This document shows positions 47,291 to 58,990 of a stretch of 64,000 bases of DNA, in pieces; position 1 is the stretch's first letter; every line of letters starts with the position of its first letter. Source of the stretch: Rutidosis leptorrhynchoides (lineage: Eukaryota; Streptophyta; Magnoliopsida; Asterales; Asteraceae). Location: the NCBI RefSeq assembly GCF_046630445.1, contig NC_092333.1, positions 335,493,501 through 335,557,500 of the forward strand. Direction: 5' to 3'. A program made the translations under genes and the position numbers. The notes below the pieces were generated by a model. That model saw only the letters and a program-made list of their open reading frames with translations. It did no database searches and was not told the DNA's origin.

Positions 47291-49217
47291 CGGAGTTCGA
47301 TTTTCAATGTATTTTATTGCGTTTATTTTGTAAAATTATTTCGTGGCTAACGATGATGTCGTTGAAGCGCAACTCGAGTCGAACTAAAATGTATAATCCG
47401 TGAAAGATTTAAATGTTATTTTAAATCAACAATATATGTGCATCTCCGCGTTTTGCTATGGAATTGTCGAATTTTAAAAATTTAACGCAAAATGAACGTG
47501 TATGAAAAAGACCTCAAACATTTAGCGTTTTTTTTTAAAAAAAACGTCCGTTTTGCGTATAGTTAGTGATATTGTGTTCCTAAAATTATTTCGAGTTTAA
47601 CGATGGTGTCCGAAAAATTTAAATCGTTGCGAGCGAGAAGATATGGCCCGTTGAATATTTGGGTGAAGTTTGTTTAAGATTTTTTTTTTATGAAAATGAG
47701 TATTTAACACTTTACCCCCTGTTTGGGATTTTAATATTTGAACAAAGTATGGGGGCTTTTTTGGAAAAAAAAAAGGTGAAAAAAGGTGAAAGGACGAAAA
47801 CGTCCCTGATTAATATTCATTTTTTTTGTCTATTAGATATTAAGTTTGGTGTGCATTTGTGAAGCTTGGAAATAAAACAATTATTAAAAAATAAGTTACG
47901 TAGTTAATTTATAATAAGAAAAAAAAGTTAAACAATAATAAAGTGAAGAATTATATGATTGGTTTAATAATAATAATAAATAATAATAATAGTAATAATG
48001 ATAATAATAATAATAATATTAATAATAATAATAATAACAAATATAATGAATAGTTATTAGATAGTAAAAAGTATGTGATCGACTTATAATGGATGAGAAG
48101 TATAATGGTGAATTTATGAAATGTGAAAAGTTTGTGGTAAGTTTATAAGAGATAAAGTTAACTATTATAGAGGTGTGACTGAATTATAAAAAAGTAAAAA
48201 GTTTGATGGTTGAATTATTAAAAAGTAAAAAAGTTAGTGTGCATTTGTGAAGATTGAAAATGTCACTATTCATTTTAACTATGTTTTTTTTAGATATGTA
48301 GGTATAATTATGAATCGTTTGTCTTCTTGTGTTAACTCTACTTTTAGAGGTTTTGACATCAATATATGCTCTTTATGTAGTGTTGATTTTTTTATTTTTT
48401 TTTATTTTTTTAAAAGCTTTTATTTATTCGCCAAATTCAGAAAATGCTTACACTATTGAAAAGCTTTCAAAGCCTACATCAATATATGTTCAATATATGT
48501 TCTGTATGTACTGTTGGTGGCGACTCCAGGTATCATACATTTATTACCTACTATGTTGCGAACATTATTTGGAGACGCATTATGATTTGAACTGATATGT
48601 GGTTGAAGACGTGTTTATTTGTGTGGATTCGGGTGGAATGGATTTATGCCCAAAAAGGCATGCCTCTATTGAATGGTTACTATTACGCTTTCGTGGCTCT
48701 GTAGGCTTTGAAACGACTCTTTATATGGCACTAGTTCGATCAAGGAATGTGTGCTTTAGACAACATTACTCTCTTCTTTCTCGTGGTTAAAGGCAATAAG
48801 CTAATTTGCTCCTAGGTGAACAACCTGGTTATGTAATTCATTTTATTTTTTGCTTTTTGTTTGTCTCTTTTGTTTCATTCCTTTTTTTTATTTTTATTTT
48901 TGCCCTTTTTTTTAGCTTTAGCTTCTCGCTAACCATTAATAAAATTTCAGTAATAAAATTTCAGTAGTTATTAAAATATCATACCTTTCCACCTGATCAT
49001 AATAGGAAAAAATTTGATTTGAGAGAATAATCAAGAGAGTATGATAGGTAGAGTACTCGAATTCATGATGAGTTTGACACAAATTAGATTTGAAAATTTT
49101 GAATGTCAATATTGATATTATGGCCACAAGGATATTCATACAAATCTTCTTTTAATTCTTTTTTTTTTTTTAAGACAAACTCACACATCATACATGTTTT
49201 CTTACATATATTAATAA
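47291..49217. other. AT-rich repeat-derived sequence without a supported gene
   Basis: Contains an interrupted TAA/AAT microsatellite at 47966-48040 and T-rich runs. Short frames at 48247-48790 show no domain and look like chance. Confidence 0.35.
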
Positions 49218-49252
49218 CTAGTAGGAGGCCCGGAAGCGCGTTGCTGCTTCGG
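49218..49252 (-). mobile_element. Third Helitron-like 3' terminus
   Basis: CTAG at 49218-49221, then CCGGAAGCGCGTTGCTGCTTCGG (49230-49252), a clear hairpin with a 7-8 bp stem. On the minus strand the hairpin precedes CTAG|T by about 8 nt. The best of the three candidate ends. Confidence 0.45.
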
Positions 49253-49998
49253 AATGAAATAAAGATAATAACATTGGCCGCTTCGGAATGGAATAGAGAT
49301 AATAACATTGGTGTTGTATATTAAAAGGAAAATGGTGTTATACAAAGATATTGTTGTTTACAAAAGATGGCGTATGCCAAGAATACAGACATTAGGTGCA
49401 TACGTTTGGGTCACATACTAAGATTTGTATTCAGCAGGCTATCATTGTGTGTTGTTCGATTGGGTCCTGAACAAAAGAATGATATTAAGACAATAGGTGT
49501 AATAAATTTGAGAGTTTGACTTACTATAATGGGAACACAATTTTTAGGCTTATGTACAATCCAATTAGAGAGTTTCCATTTAGGCATGTTATAATGCAAA
49601 TGTAACCCAAATTGACCCATTTCCATTAAACTTTGTCATAATTTTCCCCATTATCCATCTTAAGTCGGTTAATATTTTGAGTGGTTGATTAAATAAGATA
49701 TGACTGACATTTCACTTTTAGGCAGTTTAATAATATGCAATATAAAGGATGAGATCTGACCTCCTTATTCTATTACTCGGCTAAATAGAATTCCAAAAAT
49801 CTATATATCATAACCGAACCTCTTGGACCCATACCATGATGTTAAACAATAACAGATTAACAAAAAGTTAGACGAAGTAAATGACGAAAGATATATTGAT
49901 CTTCATAAATTTATCAAATAAGATTACGCAAACGTACCATAGGTTGTTGATTATTTGTTGTTGCAATTGTTTACTTTTATAGAAGCTAAGGCAATAAA
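49253..49998. other. 3' flank of the exon-like region, no gene seen
   Basis: No coding sequence is supported. If the minus-strand gene is real, its 3' UTR would lie in the right part of this stretch. Confidence 0.35.
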
Positions 49999-50201
49999 TC
50001 AATCACTTTCAGTATCTCTTGCTTCCTGTTTTTGCTTCGATTTTGTCGATGCAACTTCATACATTTTGTCTATTATGAATCTGGGAGTACGCCCCTCGAC
50101 TGCTAATAGCAGTAAAACTGGTATAAATGGCATGTGCATATCATTATTTTGACAACAGACGGCAGTTTGAACGATAGATAGTCACCAAGGTCTCGATAAA
50201 A
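49999..50201 (-). pseudogene. Terminal exon-like segment C of an unrecognised host gene
   Basis: On the minus strand, after an acceptor (ACACAG at 50207-50202), the frame reads FYRDLGDYLSFKLPSVV. After a one-base slip in an A run (near 50150) it continues NNDMHMPFIPVLLLLAVEGR and on through FIIDKMYEVAS to a charged end and TGA at 49999-50001. The two parts look like one protein sequence, so the slip is either a one-base deletion or an intron boundary that I have misplaced. Segment B ends in phase 0 and joins this one in frame. I do not recognise the protein. Confidence 0.45.
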
Positions 50202-52031
50202 CTGTGTTACAACTATACAAAAATATATAGAAACTTTTTATATCAGCTTCAGTTACAGCAATATAAACCATTAACAACAACACAACTTACACACGTTCTA
50301 CACATAGGATTATCACCCAATAAAAATGAAATTACACAACACAAATTAACATGTTCAACAACAATTGCAGACCCTCTATGCATTTCTAGTAAATTCACTG
50401 CAATGACAAACATAAGACATGTAGAGACCCGTCCTAATCCATCCGGACGAAGTCCATATCGATTATAAACGATTCACAACAGTTGATTACATCGCGAGGT
50501 ACTTGACCTCTATATGATACATTTAACAAACATTGCATTCGTTTTTTAAAAGACAATCTTTCATTACATCGAAAGTTGACCACATGCATACCATTGTATA
50601 ATATATCTAACTATAATTGACTTAATAATAATCTTGATGAACTCAACGACTCGAATGCAACGTCTTTTGAAATATGTCATGAACGACTCCAAGTAATATC
50701 TTTAAAATGAGCAATTGCACAGCGGAAGACTTCTTTCATACCTGAGAATAAACTTGCTTTAAAGTGTCAACCAAAAGGTTGGTGAGTTCATTAGTTTAAC
50801 ATAAATAATCATTTCCATCATTTTAATAGACCACAAGAATTTCATTTTCAGTTCTCATAAATATACGTCTCATGCATAGAGACAAAAATCATTCATATGG
50901 TGAACACCTGGTAACCGACATTAACAAGATGCATATAAGAATATCCCCTATCATTCCGAGAAATCCTTCGGACATGATAAAAACAACATCGAAGTACTAA
51001 AGCATCCGGTACTTTGGATGGGGTTCGTTAGGCCCAATAGATCTATCTTTAGGATTCGCGTCAATTAGTAGACTGGTTTACTAATTCTTAGGTTACCAAG
51101 TAAAAAGGGGCATATTCGGCTTCGATCATTCAACCATATAATGTAGTTTCGATTACTTGTGTCTATTTCGTAAAATATTTATAAAAATAGCGCATGTATT
51201 CTCAGTCCCAAAAATATATATTGCAAAAGCATTTAAAAAGGGAGCAAATGAAACTCACGATATTGTATTTTGTAGTAAAAATACATATGACGATATTGAA
51301 CAACGAAGGGTTGGCATTGGATTCACGAACCTATATCAATTGTATATTTATTAATACATATAGTGTAAATCACAAAATTTCATTTTGAAAAGTATACTTA
51401 TATTATATTTTATATTATATATTATATTGTATATATATATATATTAATTTTGTGTATATATAATTATAACGGTTAATATTTATATATTTAGTTATATTAA
51501 TATTCTTACATACCTATACATGTGATTAGTATTGTATTCATGAAATATCATTAGTTTGTTATATGAAATATTAACATAATCCTAGTATATGTAATAAATA
51601 TATATAATATACAAAAGATTTATTTGATAAAATGATAGTTTCACTAGTAGTTATAAAGTAAAAAAGATAGTTTTAGTAAAAATAATATTTTTAATGATAG
51701 TAGTAAGTTTAATAATAATTTTAGTCTTATTAGATATCTTAAACGATCATATTAATAATAATACAAGCAGTATGTTATTAGTAATAATAATGATAGTAAT
51801 GATATTACTAAAAATTATAATTTGATCCTAATAATACTTAATACTAGTAATAACAATAATAATAATAATAATAAATATGATACTAATTAGATTAATGATA
51901 CTAATAAGGATGTTATTTATAATACTTAATAAAAAAAATAATACTATTAATAACAATATGAATAATAATCATAGTAGTAATAATTATAATCATAACAATA
52001 ACATTAATAATTAATAATAATAATCACAATA

Positions 52032-52170
<139 letters not shown>

Positions 52171-53650
52171 GTATAAGAAAATGTGTATACCCTTTTTGAA
52201 ACGCTTTAATAAAAAGATTGCCCAAAACCGGGCTCTAACCCTAGACCTTCCGCTCACACATAAACACCCATGACCATCTAAACCCGTCTGCTTTTCTGTT
52301 TTTGTTTTCAGACCTAAATTAACTTAACCTGATTTGTTTCTGTTTTCACTCTCATCTCCTTCTTCTTCTTTAAATCCATTCGCCAGAGATACCCAAAAAA
52401 ATCACCAAACGAATTTCCAAACAAGATTTAAAAGATTGAAATTTAATTATAACGACCTATGTTTAGAACATTAAATCAACAGACCGCCAAATAAAAAAAA
52501 TAAAAAAAATACAGGAACAGCAGCTTCTTTGTCGCTGCTTTAAAAAAAAATGATTTCTCATTTGATATTGATTTGGACAAAACTTACAACATGAACTAGG
52601 TTCCAAATGATTCGTAAAAACTTTCCGGATCGTTACTTTAACATGAAACACCAATACGATCTCCAATTTTTATCAAGAACAAAACCTTTGGCTTTTAAAT
52701 TTTAAGCTTTGACTTCCAAATTAAGACTCAATTTGATAAATTGGATTACGAATTTTTACAGAACGATCGTTTAAAATATTCCAAACAAAACTACATTAAC
52801 ACATTTTGAAATTGATTCCGAATTTGAATTATGAATAAAAAATGAAGAAACAGAGCAGTCGGCTATTTTCCTTCTTTTATTTGTGAAATTTAATTGAATA
52901 AAAGCTTGTAGTAGTTTTAGTTGATGATGATATTGATGGCACGAATGTGTTAATTAATATCCCTAAACAATTTCATTGTTATATACCGAATTTTAGTCGA
53001 CAGGATGAGTAAATCAACAGAGAAATAAAATAAAAAAAAAAATAGGAAGTAGATTGGGACGTACAATGGATTTTGTATGTTATTGTGTCTGAGATTCGAT
53101 TTGTGATTTAATTTAGGGTTAACAACAAAATCGTTTACAGCTTGTGATTGAATCCTGTAACAAATTGGTACTAACTTCTTAATTTTATATTTTATTTAAT
53201 ATTAATATTTAATATTAATAAGTATAATAATAATAATAATTATATAAATTATTAAAATGAATAAAAATACGAATTTTCTTAGTTTTATATAATAATTATA
53301 TTAATATTAATAATAAATAATAATAATAATAATACAATTAGTAATTATATTAATAGTAATTATAATAAAAATTATATTACCAATGATAATAATAATAAAT
53401 TGTGTTACTCTCATAATCATCTTTATATTTAACATTTTTATTTTAAAAAAATCAAAACCTTTTTAATTTTAAAAATAACAGTAATGCTAGTAATAATATT
53501 AGTAATACTAATATTGATATTAATATTTGCAGTAATAATATTATTACTAATACATCTATATTTAAACTTGTAATTACATTTAATATATTAATATTACAAT
53601 TTATTAGTTATATATTATCCTATATTATATATAATATCATACATTGAATA

Positions 53651-53918
<268 letters not shown>

Positions 53919-54532
53919 AAATATTCCAACTACTATATATTTAATTACGTTTTAAATATCAAGTAAATAAAGGTATTAATTAAATATATTGAAACAATTA
54001 ATCTCATTAAATACTTTGTTAGCATTGACAAATTATGTATATTCAATCTACTCTCTATATTTAAATAAACAAATTTTAAATAACAAGTTTAAGTATTGTT
54101 TCATAATAAACTAGATCATATGATAGTTTATTAGTATATTTAATTTTTATAATATATAATTACTTTCATGTATAGTTATTTATACATCTCAATTTATTAT
54201 TTTAATGGTTCGTGAATCGTTGGAAATGGTCGAAGTTAAATAGTTTATGAAATTGTTCAAAGATTTTGAGATTCAATTAAATAGACTTTGCTTATCGTGT
54301 TGAAATCATACAAAGATTAAGTTTAAATTTGTTCAAAAATTTCCGGGTCATCACAAGACAGTATGATATAGACATATAAATCATCAACAAAAGAACAAAT
54401 TGGAGACATTGTTCATGTAAGTTGATGACTACATAGATACATAAAAGTGCGCATTCATCAAAATTATAACATTCTCAATAAGCGACTATGTAGTGAAAAT
54501 AAAAAAAGAAAGAAAAAAGCAAGAGCAAATAC

Positions 54533-54601
54533 CAGGGCTGTTCTAGCAACCAAATGTGTAGGACCTACCGGATCGAATTTGTCATAAAGTGCAATCACAT
54601 C
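54533..54601 (-). CDS. Exon-like segment B of an unrecognised host gene
   Basis: 69 bp (23 codons), flanked on the minus strand by an acceptor (GCATCAG|GATGTG) and a donor (GCCCTG|GTATTTGC). It reads DVIALYDKFDPVGPTHLVAR followed by TAL, with no stop and ordinary protein composition. It is in phase with segment C. Short, so the call depends on the three segments together. Confidence 0.45.
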
Positions 54602-54715
54602 CTGATGCTATTTCAAGCTCGTTAGCTAAACTATCATTCTATTATAAACGTTAATTGCAACTCGAAAGTAAACATTAATTTGTTTCATAAAACAATAAAT
54701 ATTAACCACATTCTC

Positions 54716-54716
<1 letters not shown>

Positions 54717-54754
<38 letters not shown>
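54717..54754. repeat. Run of 38 A
   Basis: Uninterrupted A homopolymer between segment B and the TRIM. No retrosequence body was recognised beside it. Confidence 0.95.
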
Positions 54755-54755
<1 letters not shown>

Positions 54756-54886
54756 AACCTATTATGAATATTAATATTAAAGTATATGATGCCAAGTTGA
54801 AGCTAGAGCATGCTTTGTTTTTGGTGACAAACCACCTACAACGAATTTTTGTTACAAATATTTCATGTGAAGAGTGAAGGGATGCA

Positions 54887-55410
54887 AGTAACATCACCAT
54901 CAGCCCGTAGTATGATATTGTCCGCTTTGGACACAAGCCGATCACCGACGGGCTACCCGCGCATGAGTACAACCCCGGATCGCACTTCTACCTCACGGAT
55001 TTGCTTCTCGGGTAAACACCCTCAAAACGCGTCATACCAGAAGAGGTATCCACACCCTTATAAGGAGTGCTTTGTTTTCCTCTCCCACCGATGTGGGACG
55101 AGTCTGTTACAACTCTCCCCCCCCCCCTTCGGGACACTGCGTCCCCGCAGTGCACATCGATGCAGGCCCCAGCTCTGATACCATAAGTAACATCACCATC
55201 AGCCCGTAGTATGATATTGTCCGCTTTGGACACAAGCCGATCACCGATGGGCTACCCGCGCACGAGTACAACCCCAGATCGCACTTCTACCTCACGGATT
55301 TGCTTCTCGGGTAAACACCCTCAAAACGCGTCATACCAGAAGAGGTATCCACACCCTTATAAGGAGTGCTTTGTTTTCCTCTCCCACCGATGTGGGACGA
55401 GTCTGTTACA
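54887..55410 (-). mobile_element. TRIM (terminal-repeat retrotransposon in miniature), 524 bp, TSD ATGCA
   Basis: Two 225-bp LTRs (54887-55111 and 55186-55410) enclose a 74-bp interior. The interior holds a C-run (PPT on the minus strand, 55113-55130) and AGCTCTGATACCA (minus-strand PBS TGGTATCAGAGCT, 55171-55183). ATGCA flanks both sides (54882-54886 and 55411-55415). Phrases such as GATATTGTCCGCTTTGGAC, CACACCCTTATAAGGAGTG and CCGATGTGGGA are typical of a widespread plant TRIM family. It has no coding capacity. The LTRs differ at only a few bases. Confidence 0.93.
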
Positions 55411-55515
55411 ATGCATTCGGTTCCTACCTATATCAATCAATACAAAGCTGGCAGTTGTATCCAAACCTATCTAATAAACACGATGAACGTATACGCATCG
55501 ATTAAGTATACAAAC

Positions 55516-55585
55516 CTGGAGGATTTGCTAGAAGCGTTTTAATGATCCATTTTGTTAGAGCAAGTTGCAGCTGGTTAAATTTTCT
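55516..55585 (-). CDS. Exon-like segment A of an unrecognised host gene
   Basis: 70 bp on the minus strand after an acceptor (TTTTAATGTAG|AGAAAA) and before a donor (CCTCCAG|GTTTGTA). It reads RKFNQLQLALTKWIIKTLLA then NPP. It leaves one base over, so it does not join segment B in frame as drawn. A missed small exon, a different donor or a decayed gene would explain this. Confidence 0.4.
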
Positions 55586-55737
55586 CTACATTAAAACAAA
55601 AATATATACCGAGGTAACACTTATAAAGTTCAAAAAAATAATAGGTTTAGACCAATCAAAAAGTAGAAATGACACACCAGGTAAAAAAAGCCATTCGGTA
55701 AAAATAACAAAAAATTAAAACCTTCAATTACCTAAGC
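55586..55737 (-). other. Intron-like sequence between segment A and Tekay copy 2
   Basis: T-rich on the minus strand, ending in a good acceptor. A donor-like AGCTTAG|GTAATTG lies directly at the Tekay junction, so the insertion may be in or beside the preceding exon. Confidence 0.3.
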
Positions 55738-58700
55738 TGAAATGTCCCGTTCTTATTGATTAAAAACGTTCCATATTAATTGATTTCGTTGCGAGGTTTT
55801 GACCTCTATATGAGACGTTTTTCAAAGACTGCATTCATTTTAAAACAAACCATAACCTTTATTTCATCAATAAAGGTTTAAAAAGCTTTACGTAGATTAT
55901 CAAATAATGATAATCTAAAATATCCTGTTTACACACGACCATTACATAATGGTTTACAATACAAATATGTTACAACAAAATAAGTTTCTTGAATGCAGTT
56001 TTTACAAAATATCATACAAGCATGGACTCCAAATCTCGTCCTTATTTAAGTATGCGACAGCGGAAGCTCTTAATAATCACCTGAGAATAAACATGCTTAA
56101 AACGTCAACAAAAATGTTGGTGAGTTATAGGTTTAACCTATATATATCAAATCATAATAATAGACCACAAGATTTCATATTTCAATACACATCCCATACA
56201 TAGAGATAAAAATCATTCATATGGTGAACACCTGGTAACCGACATTAACAAGATGCATATATAAGAATATCCCCATCATTCCGGGACACCCTTCGGATAT
56301 GATATAAATTTCGAAGTACTAAAGCATCCGGTACTTTGGATGGGGTTTGTTAGGCCCAATAGATCTATCTTTAGGATTCGCGTCAATTAGGGTGTCTGTT
56401 CCCTAATTCTTAGATTACCAGACTTAATAAAAAGGGGCATATTTGATTTCGATAATTCAACCATAGAATGTAGTTTCACGTACTTGTGTCTATTTTGTAA
56501 ATCATTTATAAAACCTGCATGTATTCTCATCCCAAAAATATTAGATTTTAAAAGTGGGACTATAACTCACTTTCACAGATTTTTACTTCATCGAGAAGTA
56601 ATACTTGGCCACTGGTTGATTCACGAACCTATAACAATATATACATATATATCAAAGTATGTTCAAAATATATTTACAACACTTTTAATATATTTTGATG
56701 TTTTAAGTTTATTAAGTCAACTGTCCTCGTTAGTAACCTACAACTAGTTGTCCACAGTTAGATGTACAGAAATAAATCGATAAATATTATCTTGAATCAA
56801 TCCACGACCCAGTGTATACGTATCTCAGTATTGATCACAACTCAAACTATATATATTTTGGAATCAACCTCAACCCTGTATAGCTAACTCCAACATTCAC
56901 ATATAGAGTGTCGACATGATAGGTCAAAACATTGTATACGTGTCTATGGTATCTCAAGATTACATAATATACAATACAAGTTGATTAAGTTATGGTTGGA
57001 ATAGATTTGTTACCAATTTTCACGTAGCTAAAATGAGAAAAATTATCCAATCTTGTTTTACCCATAACTTCTTCATTTTAAATCCGTTTTGAGTGAATCA
57101 AATTGCTATGGTTTCATATTGAACTCTATTTTATAAATCTAAACAGAAAAAGTATAGGTTTATAGTCGGAAAAATAAGTTACAAGTCTATTTTGTAAAGG
57201 TAGTCATTTCAGTCGAAAGAACGACGTCTAGATGACCATTTTAGAAAACATACTTCCACTTTGAGTTTAACCATAATTTTTGGATATAGTTTCATGTTCA
57301 TAATAAAAATCATTTTCTCAGAATAACAACTTTTAAATCAAAGTTTATCATAGTTTTTAATTAACTAACCCAAAACAGCCCGCGGTGTTACTACGACGGC
57401 GTAAATCCGGTTTTACGGTGTTTTTCGTGTTTCCAGGTTTTAAATCATTAAGTTAGCATATCATATAGATATAGAACATGTGTTTAGTTGATTTTAAAAG
57501 TCAAGTTAGAAGGATTAACTTTTGTTTGCGAACAAGTTTAGAATTAACTAAACTATGTTCTAGTAATTACAAGTTTAAACCTTCGAATAAGATAGCTTTA
57601 TATATATGAATCGAATGATGTTATGAACATCGTTACTACCTTAAGTTCCTTGGATAAAGCTACTGGAAAAGAGAAAAATAGATCTAGCTTCAACGGATCC
57701 TTGGATGGCTCGAAGTTCTTGAAGCAGAATCATGACACGAAAACAAGTTCAAGTAAGATCATCACTTGAAATAAGATTGTTATAGTTATAGAAATTGAAC
57801 CAAAGTTTGAATATGATTATTACCTTGTATTAGAATGATAACCTACTGTAAGAAACAAAGATTTCTTGAGGTTGGATGATCACCTTACAAGATTGGAAGT
57901 AAGCTAGCAAACTTGAAAGTATTCTTGATTTTATGTAACTAGAACTTGTAGAATATATGAAGAACACTTAGAACTTGAAGATAGAACTTGAGAGAGATCA
58001 ATTAGATGAATAAAATTGAAGAATGAAAGTGTTTGTAGGTGTTTTTGGTCATTGGTGTATGGATTAGATATAAAGGATATGTAATTTTGTTTTCTTGTAA
58101 ATAAGTCATGAATGATTACTCATATTTTTGTAATTTTATGAGATATTTCATGCTAGTTGCCAAATGATGGTTCCCACATGTGTTAGGTGACTCACATGGG
58201 CTGCTAAGAGCTGATCATTGGAGTGTATATAACAATAGTACATACATCTAAAAGCTGTGTATTGTACAAGTACGAATACGGGTGCATACGAGTAGAATTG
58301 TTGATGAAACTGAACGAGGATGTAATTGTAAGAATTTTTGTTAAGTAGAAGTATTTTGATAAGTATATTGAAGTCTTTCAAAAGTGTATAAATACATATT
58401 AAAACACTACATGTATATACATTTTAACTGAGTCGTTAAGTCATCGTTAGTCGTTACATGTAAGTGTTGTTTTGAAACCTTTAGGTTAACGATCTTGTTA
58501 AATGTTGTTAACCCAATGTTTATAATATCAAATGAGATTTTAAATTATTATATTATCATGATATTATCATGTATGAATATCTCTTAATATGATATATATA
58601 CATTAAATGTCTTTACAACGATAATCGTTACATATATGTCTCGTTTAAAAATCATTAAGTTAGTAGTCTTATTTTTACATATGTAGTTCATTGTTAATAT

Positions 58701-58955
58701 ACTTACTGATATGTTTACTTATCATAGTATCATGTTAACTATATATATATCCATATATATGTCATCATATAGTTTTTACAAGTTTTAACGTTCGTGAATC
58801 ACCGGTCAACTTGGGTGGTCAATTGTCTATATGAAACATATTTCAATTAATCAAGTCTTAACAAGTTTGATTGCTTAACATGTTGGAAACATTTAATCAT
58901 GTAAATATCAATCTCAATTAATATATATAAACATGGAAAAGTTCGGGTCACTACA
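55738..58955 (-). repeat. 3' LTR of Tekay copy 2
   Basis: 3218 bp, TGTAGTGACCC...GGGACATTTCA on the minus strand. It keeps the 10-bp segment that the 3' LTR of copy 1 has lost. Confidence 0.94.
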
Positions 58956-58990
58956 GTACCTACCCGTTAAATAAATTTCGTCCCGAAATT

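Noticed and set aside
48247-48790. Three overlapping short frames
   Set aside because: Phe/Ser-rich translations of T-rich DNA without splice-supported context.
49411-49626. Another exon of the minus-strand host gene
   Set aside because: The 71-codon frame has no splice borders and lies after the terminal stop of segment C.
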